Assembly: GCA_039707655.1 (NCBI GenBank)
Contig: CM077676.1
Coordinates: forward strand, 190,398,936-190,462,935
Reading direction: 5' to 3'
DNA: 64,000 nt
From: Elymus sibiricus
Lineage: Eukaryota; Streptophyta; Magnoliopsida; Poales; Poaceae
Of this stretch, positions 35,212-44,969 are shown in pieces (the first letter of the stretch is position 1; the number at the start of each line of letters is the position of its first letter). A program made the position numbers and the translations under genes. Below the pieces are notes generated by a model. It had not been told where the DNA came from. It did not search any database and saw only the letters and a list, made by a program, of their open reading frames with translations.

Positions 35212-36249
35212 ATTCGTGCCAAGATATACATGCTCTTAGTTTCCCCCGCAAAAAAAATACATGCTCTTAGTTTGTGTGATGAGTAAAAGTAAGAATACAC
35301 ATGCAAATCTGGCATTGATGTAGTAATGATGGCTTTCGACCACACATCTCTTACACATCAGGAATGTATACTATAATGGGCATGCAAATTACTAGTGATA
35401 ATTCACAGGTATTTGAAGATACTCTTGCATAAATAATCATCAATGAAGGTCCCAAAAGCATTTTTTACTATAACATATATTTTTTACTCAAAATTTCACT
35501 TCATATAGGATGTTCACTCAAAATTTCACTTCACATAGGATGTTGTCCTAGATAGTATAGCATGTGCTTAGAATTTAATTTATCATATTGTATTGAAAAT
35601 TTATTGCTCTAGGATCAATTTTGTATGTTGTCACAGAATCTAAAATAGAACTATTAAACCTTAATTTGCATACACATAACTTTAGTGCACATGGTGATGT
35701 GAAGAGGTTCAAGATATCCTTAACAATGTAGCAGAGAATATATGTGCACATTTTGATCATTACTATATTGGAAAGCAAGCTTTTATTTCTTGCATTTTTT
35801 ACATCACAATATATTTATCAATCAACGGATTTACACCCTGAGTGGTAATCATATAATGGATGTCGGACCATCGTATTAAAATGTTCAACTAAATATATTA
35901 CTTCCAATTTAAAGTCTCTCTTGGGAGAAGTTCCATTGTGTGCCTTTTGATTTGAATGTGCAAGACCAAAAAACTTAGGCTAATTCCTCCGTTCTTTAAA
36001 GTTTCTGAACTCAAAATGTCCAATCTTATAGTAATGTATCCTATAATTATTTGCAGCTTTTATGTAAGGATTTATTCTATAAAATATCTTCATGCAATGT
36101 CTTATATATGTTGAGTCAAGAAAGTCCTTATATTCATGTCACTTATTCTATTTCCTCGGCCTGGTGGCTCATATAGGGTCATTTGCACAATATATGATAA
36201 AAAAGGATCAAAGGACCTTACCCGCGCGTAGAGCGGGCCACTTTGCTAG

Positions 36250-36475
36250 TTTATTGAAAAGTCAAACCTCACAAAGTTTGACCAGGTATATGTGGAGAAA
36301 AACATTTACATCTGGAGGGACAAACATACATCATTAGATTCATCACAAGATGTAGTTTCATATCATATATCTTTGGTATTGTAGATATAAGTAATTTTCT
36401 CTATAAACTAGGTCAAAGTTTCAAAAGTATGACTTTTCAAAAATTTATAGGCACTACATTATCGAACGGAGGGAG
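36250..36475. mobile_element. Right part of the MITE split by the Helitron
   Basis: Resumes at TTTATTGAAAAGTCAAACCT and ends CGAACGGAGGGAG before TA (36476-36477). Colinear with 29971-30197. Confidence 0.8.
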
Positions 36476-36477
36476 TA

Positions 36478-36786
36478 TATCTTTCTCTATCTCTACCTCT
36501 CATGGGCCTCCCCTCTGACTTGATCTCTCTTTATAGAGGGATTATACGGTCACGAGCTCAGCATATAGCTCAGTATATTGTCTAGTTGACCGGTCAACCA
36601 GTCTACATGGTGCCTTGTTAGCTCGTGTTCTCTATTGGTGTGCGGGCCCATGTGGCGGTGGGTGAAATTAAATAAACTAGAGGCCCATCTGCCACAGGGT
36701 GAAATAAACAAACTAGAAACCACTTCCGGTAGAACCCCGCACGCTACTGAATTGAGTGCACACTTCTTCCCCGTTAAAACAGTACT
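36478..36786. other. Intergenic left flank of TE-B
   Basis: No gene. A short direct repeat (GGGTGAAAT.AAATAAACTAGA-like) occurs at about 36660 and 36698. The last bases (TACT, 36783-36786) together with the GCTCC duplication appear to be the beginning of the MITE continued at 61978. Confidence 0.45.
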
Positions 36787-36791
36787 GCTCC
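36787..36791. other. Target-site duplication of TE-B, left
   Basis: GCTCC, matching GCTCC at 61977-61981 on the other side of the element. Confidence 0.9.
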
Positions 36792-37713
36792 TGTCGGGCC
36801 CATGGAACCCAGGGTATCCAGGCCCGTCTACCTTTGGCCCAGGGCGCAACACCTGGGGTGGGCCCAGCAGGCCGTCTTCATCAAGCATCTCACCAAGACC
36901 CCTCATGAGGCCTTAGCCTCCTGAGGACCCCTCCTCAGGGAGCGGCGGACAAGACTCAGCATCTTCACCAGCAGCCTCGCGAGGCCCACTCGCGAGGCGG
37001 CCTCCCGAGGTGGCCTCCCGAGGCTTCCTCCCGAAGGAGCTCAAGACGAAGGCTGTTCGGCCCGGCAGCGCGGTCTCGTGCCCGTCACATGGGTGACGCG
37101 CGCGGCGATGAGCGGCGACAGAGGCCGTGCCAGCAGGCGCGGATGAAGAGGGTTTCCCCTTTTGTGCTAAGGGAGCAAGGCCAGCAGTCCACTTCCCAAA
37201 GCAACCCCAAAGGTTACCCGATTGGCAAAAGAAGACCAAGACGGTGGGCGCGCAGGGCGGAGGTCATCACCGAGCCCACCAGCGCGTCATGGATCATGCT
37301 TTTGCAGGCGAAGACCGCCTTTAGTCAGGATAGCCTGAGCGCCTATCTCCTTTGAAAACCTGCCAAGTGTGGCAACCCTTCCTGCTTAAGTTTTGAGGGG
37401 GAAGAGGACCAAGGCAGAGATAAAAGGGACAGTGCTGCCATCGTGGGAGAGAGGATGAACTCAGTCGACTCCTTCTCCTACCTTGTACGCGAGAACACTC
37501 TCTTGCTCACTGCAATCAAAACCAAGCAGGAGTAGGGTTTTACACCGCAAGGTGGCCCGAACCTGGGTAAACCACTGAGTCCACGGCCCGCTCCTCGCTA
37601 GCGCGCTCCCGCCGTAGCTTCGTCGTAGCTTAGCCGTGGTAGGGGACGAAGAGGTAGAAACATGCGCACCCTAGTGTTCGAACCTTTGGGTCCACGGAGC
37701 CCCACTTCCGACA
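36792..37713 (+). repeat. 5' LTR of TE-B
   Basis: 922 bp, TGTCGGGCCC...CACTTCCGACA. TATA-like GATAAAAGG at 37419-37427. Contains the palindromic words CCTCGCGAGG and CCTCCCGAGG in tandem near 36955-37025; one extra 13-bp unit here is absent from the 3' LTR. Confidence 0.9.
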
Positions 37714-37715
37714 TT

Positions 37716-37733
37716 TGGCACGCCAGGTAGGGG
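37716..37733 (+). promoter_or_regulatory. Primer binding site of TE-B
   Basis: TGGCACGCCAGGTAGGGG, three bases after the LTR end. The TGG start fits a tRNA CCA tail. TE-C has the same site with one difference (TGGCGCGCC...). The tRNA species was not identified. Confidence 0.75.
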
Positions 37734-37776
37734 TGCGCTACTGCTCTCCTGCTCCGCCCTCCGTTCCACCAGTCTC

Positions 37777-40227
37777 ATGGCCGATGCAAGTTGTGAGCGC
37801 GCCGAGCGCAGGGCTGGCCGCGTGGCTCAGACGGAGCCGGTGGCCCGCGGCAACCGCCGCCGCCCTGTCGAGGCTGCTGCCGCCACCTACCCCGCTGCCC
37901 GCGAGCAGCAAGACTCCTCCCTGCACCCCTCCGTGCAGGCGAACGGCCACACCGCCACAGCTTCTTCCTCCCTCGCCCCCCGTGGGCCGCCGAACACGCA
38001 GGCCGCGCTACTCACGGCGCGCGAGCTACTCCGCTACCGTCCAGCTAATGCCGGCTACGACGCTTGGCTTGGTCGCATCACCGAGCTCGTCAACGCCGCC
38101 GGGGCTGCTCCGGCGCCTTCCCACTCGCTCCGCCCTCCGTCGTCTCGCGCTGGGGACCTGGCGCACGGTGCTCCCCCGCCGCCTCCTCTGTGTGACGAAC
38201 TCGGCGGGCCACAGCGCAACTCGCGGGCGCGCGAGCCGTCTCGTGGCGCGTCCCCGCCAGCCCGTGACGAGGCCAGCTACCAGATCATCCGACGTGTGCC
38301 CCCCGATGCGCGAGTGCTCCTTGAGCGCCAGCGCCAGCGCCAGGACCAGGCCGTCCAGGAGGTTGCGGCGGCAGGGTGCCAGAACCGCGCCGCCCTTGCT
38401 GGCGGCGTCCCCTCGAGCGGTGTGGGCTGCCGCGCCTTCAACCGCGAGTTGTGTCGGGTGGTGTGGCCCGCGAAGTTCAAGCCTGAGCTGCCTCCGCGCT
38501 ACGACGGCACCCCCAACCCTGCGGAGTTCCATCAGCTCTACGCGCTGAGTGTCGAAGCGGCAAACGGCAACGACAAGGTCATGGCGAACTGGTTCCCCAT
38601 GGCCCTCAAGGACGGCCCGCGCTCCTGGCTCATGAACCTCCCCGAGGCGTCCATCTCATCGTGGGCCGAGCTCTGCAGCCAGTTCGTCGCCAACTTCAAG
38701 GGCACGCAAGACCGCTTCCTCACCATCAACGACCTGCGGCACATGCGGCAGCGCCCAGACGAGACCCTCCGCAAGTACACCCAGCGCTTCAGCCAAGTGC
38801 GCAACAAGATACCGCGCGCCTCCGATGCGGCCGTCATCTCTGCGTTCTCCACCAGCATCACGGACGTCAAGATGCGCGAGAAGCTCGCCATCAACGACGA
38901 GTTAGACTCGGTGCTTGAGCTGTTCGACCTCGCCGACAAGTGCGCCAAGGCTGAAGAAGGCCGCCTCTTCGTCCACAACGACCCTGATGCGGCGCTTGAG
39001 GCCGCCAAGACCAAGAACAAGGACGTCAAGCGTAAGGGCCCTGCCGTGCTGGCGGCGGAGCCCGAGCAGAAGCGCGGCCGTGACCATGACGAGCCCAGGA
39101 AAGACGGCCGGCCGCTCTGCGCCTACCACAACGTGTGCTCCCACAGCACTGAAGACTGCCAGGAGCTCAAGCTGCTCCGCGACGAGCGCCAGGGCCGCCA
39201 AGACAACCGCAATGGCCGCGGTGCCGGTCGCGGAGGTGGCCGCGGCGGCAACCGCTGGGACGGTTGCAACGGCAACGACAACTTCCGCCAGGCCTGGCAC
39301 GACCAGCCTCACGAGGCCGCCTGGCGCGACCAGCCTCGCGAGGCGAACCATCAGGCCAATGCCGCTCTCCCGCCGCTACCGCCGCCACCCCGGAGGAACG
39401 ACATCAACCAGCCTGATGAGGGTGCTGGGGGCTACCAGGAGCCTCGCGCGGTCGCCTGCATCCTTGGCGGGGCTCATGCCCCCGAGTCCAACCGCCACTT
39501 CAAGCTACTCTCTCGCGAAGTGAATGCCGCCCTTCCGAGGCCTGAGGCCGCGCGGCCCCTCAAGTGGTCGCAGTATGCCATCACCTTCGACTCCACAGAC
39601 CACCCCAAGTCCATGGCCTCCGCAGGTGCACTCCCTATGTTGTGCACTCCCACCATCAGCAACGTCGCGGTCACCAAGACCCTCATCGACGGAGGCGCCG
39701 GCCTCAACGTGATCTCCATCGAAACCTTCAAGACGCTCCAGGTGCCCTACGACCAGCTGATGCCGACCAGGCCCTTCTCCGGAGTGACTGATGGCTCCAC
39801 CACCCCTCTAGGGCAAGTGCGCCTTCCCGTCACCTTCGTCACCCACAAGAACTACCATACCGAGCTCATCGACTTCGACGTGGCACACATCGGCCTGCCT
39901 TACAACGCCATCTTGGGCTACCCAGCTCTCGCCAAGTTCATGGCGGCGACCCATCACGCCTACAACGTCCTCAAGATGCCTGGCTGCAGCGGCATCATCA
40001 CTATCGCCTGCGACGAGAAGGACGCAGTCTGCTCCCTCGAGCGCGCCTACAAAGCCGCCGCTGTCGCGCATCCGGCTAATGAGGACGCAGTCGAGCCTCC
40101 TGAGGCCGCGCCCGCGAAGAAGAAGCAGCTGTTCTCTCAGGACCGCACCAAGACGAAGAAGGTGTCGGTGGACGGCAGCGGCTCCGGCCCTGCCTTCACC
40201 ATTGGCGCTGGCCTTCCTCCCATATAG
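37777..40227 (+). CDS. gag-pro: TE-B gag-protease, intact (816 aa)
   Basis: Uninterrupted ORF starting MADASCERAERRAG, 63 bases after the LTR. The N-terminal 230 residues are Ala/Pro/Arg-rich. The retrotransposon gag domain is at about residues 230-340 (FKPELPPRYDGTPNPAEFHQ, KDGPRSWLMNLPEASI, FKGTQDRFLTINDLRHM). A Cys/His knuckle, CAYHNVCSHSTEDC (C-x2-H-x4-H-x4-C), is at about residue 448. A Gly/Arg/Asn-rich stretch follows, with repeated DQPREA/DQPHEA units. The aspartic protease motif LIDGGAGLNVIS lies at about residue 638, with GLPYNAILGYPALAKF downstream. It ends at TAG 40225, right before the pol frame. This gag has no stop or frameshift, in contrast to TE-A and TE-C. Confidence 0.9.
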   Translation: MADASCERAERRAGRVAQTEPVARGNRRRPVEAAAATYPAAREQQDSSLHPSVQANGHTATASSSLAPRGPPNTQAALLTARELLRYRPANAGYDAWLGRITELVNAAGAAPAPSHSLRPPSSRAGDLAHGAPPPPPLCDELGGPQRNSRAREPSRGASPPARDEASYQIIRRVPPDARVLLERQRQRQDQAVQEVAAAGCQNRAALAGGVPSSGVGCRAFNRELCRVVWPAKFKPELPPRYDGTPNPAEFHQLYALSVEAANGNDKVMANWFPMALKDGPRSWLMNLPEASISSWAELCSQFVANFKGTQDRFLTINDLRHMRQRPDETLRKYTQRFSQVRNKIPRASDAAVISAFSTSITDVKMREKLAINDELDSVLELFDLADKCAKAEEGRLFVHNDPDAALEAAKTKNKDVKRKGPAVLAAEPEQKRGRDHDEPRKDGRPLCAYHNVCSHSTEDCQELKLLRDERQGRQDNRNGRGAGRGGGRGGNRWDGCNGNDNFRQAWHDQPHEAAWRDQPREANHQANAALPPLPPPPRRNDINQPDEGAGGYQEPRAVACILGGAHAPESNRHFKLLSREVNAALPRPEAARPLKWSQYAITFDSTDHPKSMASAGALPMLCTPTISNVAVTKTLIDGGAGLNVISIETFKTLQVPYDQLMPTRPFSGVTDGSTTPLGQVRLPVTFVTHKNYHTELIDFDVAHIGLPYNAILGYPALAKFMAATHHAYNVLKMPGCSGIITIACDEKDAVCSLERAYKAAAVAHPANEDAVEPPEAAPAKKKQLFSQDRTKTKKVSVDGSGSGPAFTIGAGLPPI
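40225..40227 (+). other. In-frame UAG between gag-protease and pol of TE-B
   Basis: GLPPI, TAG, then ESALVTFLRVN in the same frame. Sits in the ATAGGAAAGCGCGCTC block shared with TE-A. Confidence 0.6.
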
Positions 40228-43200
40228 GAAAGCGCGCTCGTCACCTTCCTTCGGGTAAACTCAGATGTTTTCGCCTGGAACGCATCTGACTTGTCTGGTG
40301 TACCGAGGGAGGTGATCGAGCACCACTTAGCGGTGTGCCCCAATGCACGCCCCGTCAAGCAAAAAAGCACGGCGCCAGGCGCCAGAGAAGCAAGATTTCA
40401 TCGTCAAGGAAGTTCAGAAGCTCCAGGAAGCTGGGGTCATCCGCGAGGTGCGCCATCCCGAATGGCTCGCCAACCCAGTCGTCGTCCCCAAGAAAGGCGG
40501 CAAGAAGCGCATGTGCGTCGACTTCACCAGCCTCAACAAGTTCTGCCCTCAAGATCCATTTCTGCTGCCCCGCATCGACCAGATCATGGACTCTACTGCC
40601 GGGTGCGATTTGCTATGCTTCCTAGAAGCCTTCTCAGGCTATCACCAGATCAAGATGGCGGCCGAAGACATGGAGAGAACGGCCTTCATCACCCCTTGCG
40701 GCATATATTGCTACGTCTGCATGCCCTTCGGCTTGAAGAGCGTGGGCGCCACCTTCCAGCGGCTAATGCGCATCACGCTGGGGCCTCAGATGGGGAGGAA
40801 TGCGGAGGCCTACGTCGATGACATCGTGGTCAAGTCTCGCGAGGCTGGATCCCTCATTGCGGACCTCAAGGAAACGTTCGCCAACCTGCGCAAGGTCAAA
40901 CTCAAGCTCAACCCCGAGAAGTGCGTCTTCGGAGTTCCCTCCGGCAAGCTCCTCGGCTTCCTGGTCTCGCACCGTGGCATCGAGGCCAACCCTGAGAAAA
41001 TCAAGGCCATCGAGAAAATGCGTCCTCCCCGAACCCTTAAGGAAATGCAGCGCCTGGCAGGATGTATGGCCTCCCTGGGGCGCTTCGTCTCCAAGTTTGG
41101 CGAGCGAGCCCTGCCTTTCTTCAAGCTCCTGAAGAGGTCCGGCTCTTTCAAGTGGACTCCTGAGGCAGACGCCGCTTTTAAAGACTTCAAGAGGTACCTC
41201 ACGAGCCCGCCCATCATGGTCGCGCCGCACTCTCGCGAGCCCTTGCTCCTGTACCTGGCGGCTACCCCTCAGACGGCCAGCGCGGCGCTGGTGGCGGTGC
41301 AAGAGGAGCGTGTCTGGGCTAAGGAGAAACCCTCCGCACCTCCCGAGCCTCGTGAGCCCTTCGAGCCTCGCGAGCCCTCCGAGCCTCACGAGCCCCTTGA
41401 GCCTCGCGAGCCCGCCGAGCCTCGTGAGCCTCCCGAGCCTCGCGAGCCTCTTGAGCCTCGTGAGCTCCCCGGGCCGTCGAGCCTCGCGAGGCACCTGGAG
41501 AGCAAGCTGTCATCACAACTACGCGCCTCATCGAACACCCCGTGTACTTCGTCAGCACCATGCTAAGGGATGCGCCCGAACGCTACCCCATGCAGCAGAA
41601 GCTCCTCCTCGCGCTCCTCGTCGCCTCCAGGAAGCTGCGCCACTACTTTCAGGGTCATCCCATCAAGGTCATCTCTTCCTACCCCTTGGAGCAAGTTCTG
41701 CGTAGCCCCAACGCTGCCGGCCGCGTCGCCGAATGGAACATCGAGCTGCAAGCCTTCCAGCTGGAGTTCTCCACCACCAGAGTCATCAAAGGCGTGGCTC
41801 TGGCCGACTTCGTGGCGGAGTGGACGGACACGTACGAGGAGGAGCCTCGCGAGGCCAAATCCCTCCTGCCAGGGGACGAGGCGCCTGGCGGCTGGACCAT
41901 GCACTTCGACGGCGCCTTCTCCCGACAGGGTGTGGGGGCTGGAGTCATGCTCACCTCGCCGACAGGAGACATGCTCTACTACGCCGTACAGGTCTGCTTC
42001 AGGCACTTCGACAAGGTTTCCAACAACATCGCAGAGTACGAGGGCCTCATCGCCGGCCTCAGGGCCGCGTTCGCTCTGGGCATGAAGCATCTGATCATCA
42101 AGGGCGATTCACAACTTCTCGTCAACTTCTCCAACAAAAGCTACAAGCCCAAGGATGAGCACATGGCCGCCTACCTAGACGAGGTACGTAAACTTGAGAA
42201 GCGTTTTCTTGGCCTGGACCTGCAGCACGTCCCCCGCAGCGGCAACAAAGAAGCTGACGACATCGCCAAACGAGTATCTCGCCGCGAGCCTCAGAGCCCC
42301 GGCGTCTTCGAGGAAAGGCTCCTCAAACCATCAGCCGCACCTCCTGCCGCGAGCACCGTGCTCCTTCATGAGAAACTCCCGCCCGCACCGCCCACGGGCG
42401 CGCCAGACTGCGGCCCAGCCTCAGGAGCCCGCCTGCTGCTGGCGCAGGAGCCTCGAGCGGATAGCTAGGCTGCGGAGTTCAAGGCTTACTTGCTTCATGG
42501 CACCCTCCCGAAGAAGGACTCAGAAGCAGAGCGCGTGGCCCGGCAGGCCACCGCTTACTGCTTACAAGACGGTGAGTTGTACCACAGGCGCCCCAATGGC
42601 GTCTCGCCGTGGTGCATCTCTGAAGAACAAGGGCGTGAGTTGCTCGCCGATATCCATGGACGAGACTGCGGCCACCACTCCTCGTCTCGCACCCTCGTCG
42701 GCAAGGTGTTCCGCAGCGGCTTCTACTGGCCCACTGCGCTGTGTGACTCCACCGCGCTGGTCCAAGCCTGCGAGGCATGCCAGTTTCACGCCAAGCAGAT
42801 CCACCAGCCGGCGCAGGGCCTCTAGACGATTCCCCTCTCATGGCCTTTCGCGGTCTGGGGGCTGGATATTCTGGGGCCTTTCCCTCGCGCGGCTGGCGGT
42901 TACCGCTACCTCTACGTCGCCATCGACAAGTTCACCAAATGGGCAGAGGTTGAGCCTATGCGCACCATCCCGGCAAGCTCTGCCGTCAAGTTCATCAAGG
43001 GCCTCGTGAGCCGCTTTGGAGTTCCAACCGCATCATCACCGACAATGGCTCTCAGTTCACGAGCGGCCTACTGCGCCAGCCTCGGCACGCAGATCTGCTA
43101 CGCCTCGGTGGCGTACCCGCGAAGCAATGGCCAGGCCGAGCACGCCAACGCCGAGGTCCTCAAGGGCCTCAAAACAAGGAGTTTCAAGAAGAAGCTCGAG

Positions 43201-43692
43201 GCCTACGGCAAGGGCTGGCTCGATGAGCTGCAGTCCGTGTTGTGGTCCATCCGCACGACGGCAAGCAAGCCTATCGGCGAGACCCCCTTCTTCCTCGTCT
43301 ACGAAGCTGAGGCGGTCCTTCCATTGGAGCTTAAGCACGGCTCCCCGCGAGTCCTTGCCTTCGACGAGGCGCGTCAGGATGGCTCGCGGGAGACCGATCT
43401 GCTGCTCCTCGAGGAGGGCCACCGCCAGGCCGCTCTTCGCGCCGCAAGGTACCAGCAGGCCTTGCGTCGCTACCACAGCCGCAACATCCGCCCTCGCACT
43501 CTCGAGGTCGGCGACCTCGTCCTGCGCAGGATCCTCTCCAGAGAGGGACTTCACAAACTCTCACCTATGTGGGAAGGCCCTTTCAGGATTACTCATGTCT
43601 CCAGGCCCGGCTCAGCCCGGCTGGAGACGGAGGACGGAGTTCCTGTGCCTAACGCCTGGAACATCCAACACCTTCGCAAGTTCTACCCGTGA
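40228..43692 (+). pseudogene. pol: TE-B pol: RT, two RNase H domains, integrase; several defects
   Basis: RT at about 40440-41060 (FLEAFSGYHQIKM, CMPFGLKSVGATFQ, YVDDIVVKS). The Ty3-type RNase H/connection is at about 41200-41700, interrupted by an EPREPx hexapeptide array. The archaeal-type RNase H is at about 41890-42290 (MHFDGAFSRQGVGAGV, NNIAEYEGL, KGDSQLLV, NKEADDIAK). Integrase has the zinc finger HHSSS...CEACQFH and WGLDILGPF. Defects: one extra A in the run at 40360-40365 moves the frame by +1; the frame returns near 41480; TAG at 42466 and 42823; one base lost near 43024 plus 11 bases near 43066 scramble the region of the second catalytic Asp, after which the original frame resumes (RSNGQAEHANAEVL). 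Ends LRKFYP then TGA. Confidence 0.88.
41345..41470 (+). repeat. 18-bp coding minisatellite, seven EPREPx units
   Basis: GAGCCTCGTGAGCCCTTC-type units repeat seven times in frame, giving E-P-R/H-E-P/L-x. They lie inside the Ty3-type RNase H region, between SAALVAVQEER and HPVYFVS. TE-C has a less regular version at about 55150-55290. Confidence 0.85.
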
Positions 43693-44969
43693 CCCTCACA
43701 TGTATGAACGAAATGGGGCTGTACACGCCCCGGAGCCTCTCATTGCATTCGCCTGATGGGCCCGCGAGAGCTCCCGCCCACGCCCAAGTGGAAGCCACAT
43801 GCTCCACGCTGGCGGAACGATCGACCCGCGATCATACCCACACCCCTGTGGAAGCCCCATGCTCCGCACTGGCAGAACAATCAACTGAGGGTGCCCCACG
43901 GGCTGCACCAACCTCAAGCTGACCCGTGCCGGACATGGTAGCACCCTTTTCTCGTTTTGACGTGTAACTAAGGGCACCCCACGGGTTGCACCAACCTCAA
44001 GCTGACCCGTGCCGGACACGGCAGCCGCATCTTGTTTTGGTTATGTAATGGTTGCTATCTTACTTCAGTAAAGCTTTGGTTTCTTTACATGGTGTTTCAT
44101 TTTATCCTTGCCTCACGAGCCTCGCGCGCTCATGACGTCCCTCATGAGCCTCACGCAAGTGGGGGCTGGACACGGTGTCTGTGCTCGGGTTAGTCCCAGC
44201 AGCACTGAAAAACCCAAGCAACCGGGCTCTGGCTCGCGTGCCTGCCCCCGTGCACACCACCCCACCAAGGTCCTTGGTGTCTTGTCTCCTCGCGTAACAC
44301 CCATGAGCGAATCGGCGAGCGCGCGCTGCTCCCCTATTGTTAAGTATTTTGCATGCAGTTATCTCCAGAGCAGGTCCCCTGAAAGGCCTCGCAAGGATGC
44401 CTTGCGAGCTGGCCCCCTCAGGGCCTCAGGAAGCCCCGCAGGCCCTGCCTAGGGAGCTAACCCACGACGGCCGTCTCAGCAGGAGATCTCGCGAGCAAAA
44501 CCCTCATGAGGCGTACCCTACAAGTGATGGCCTACCAGACACCATCCCGCACAGAGCTAAGTCTCCTGCCTCGCGAACCGCCCTCGCCGTCTCTTAAGCT
44601 TTCCCCTCCAGCAACCTCACGAGCGTCAGCGTTCCTCTTGGCACAAGCCGCTTGCTCGTCAAAGGGGGGCTCCCTGAGCATCGCGCCTCAGGAGCCCTCA
44701 CTAGCTCCCGGTGCCCCTCACCTCCTGGCCTTGTACAGGCATCGCGACCTGACATACCAGTGACGGCTGTGGCCCGCTCGGGGGCTGGGTCCTGACGACA
44801 TAGAGCATCAAGGCAAGCAAAAAGAGCTAAACAGGCCTCAAAAGAAAGCTTCACGAGTGCATGAGCGTTCATTACAGCAAATCATAAAGTACTTAAACAC
44901 AAAGGTATCGTCTTCACGCCCCCACGGGGCCACATCGATCTAGTGCAGGGCGGCGAAGGAATAAGGACC
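43693..44969 (+). other. TE-B spacer between pol and the antisense gene
   Basis: No gene. Two copies of a 60-bp-type unit (about 43780-43890, GTGGAAGCCCCATGCTCCGC and following) and two copies of a unit of about 50 bp (43890-43938 and 43971-44021, GCACCAACCTCAAGCTGACC core). TE-C carries the same units in different number. Confidence 0.6.

Larger units (their letters stand above)
30911..36249 (+). mobile_element. Non-autonomous Helitron, about 5.3 kb
   Basis: Starts TCTATTATCTATTC and ends with a GC hairpin (CCCGC, 7-base loop, GCGGG, 36221-36237), nine bases later CTAG (36246-36249), then a host T. TC...CTRR ends, a hairpin just before the end, and insertion between A (30910) and T (36250) without target duplication are the marks of Helitrons. 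Both ends were fixed by aligning the interrupted MITE with its intact sister at 29945-30197. No Rep/helicase coding was found. The interior is AT-rich, with a short GC-richer duplicated segment (31362-31770) and a hAT-like insertion (34694-35211). Confidence 0.85.

Noticed and set aside
35400..35560. Short direct repeat TTTTTACT...CTCAAAATTTCACTTCA as a transposon end
   Set aside because: Only a local duplication of about 30 bp (35485-35540), without inverted repeats or target duplication.
37715..38548. Second-frame ORF over TE-B gag
   Set aside because: Arg/Ser/Pro-rich shadow of the gag frame; the gag frame carries the recognisable domain.
40343..40365. Programmed +1 frameshift at the A6 run in TE-B pol
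   Set aside because: TE-C has a different sequence without the A run and stays in frame there, so this is more likely a private mutation.
40763..41494. Long minus-strand ORF opposite TE-B RT
   Set aside because: Shadow of the GC-rich RT codons. The residue pattern is Arg/Leu/Gly-rich and mirrors the EPRE array.
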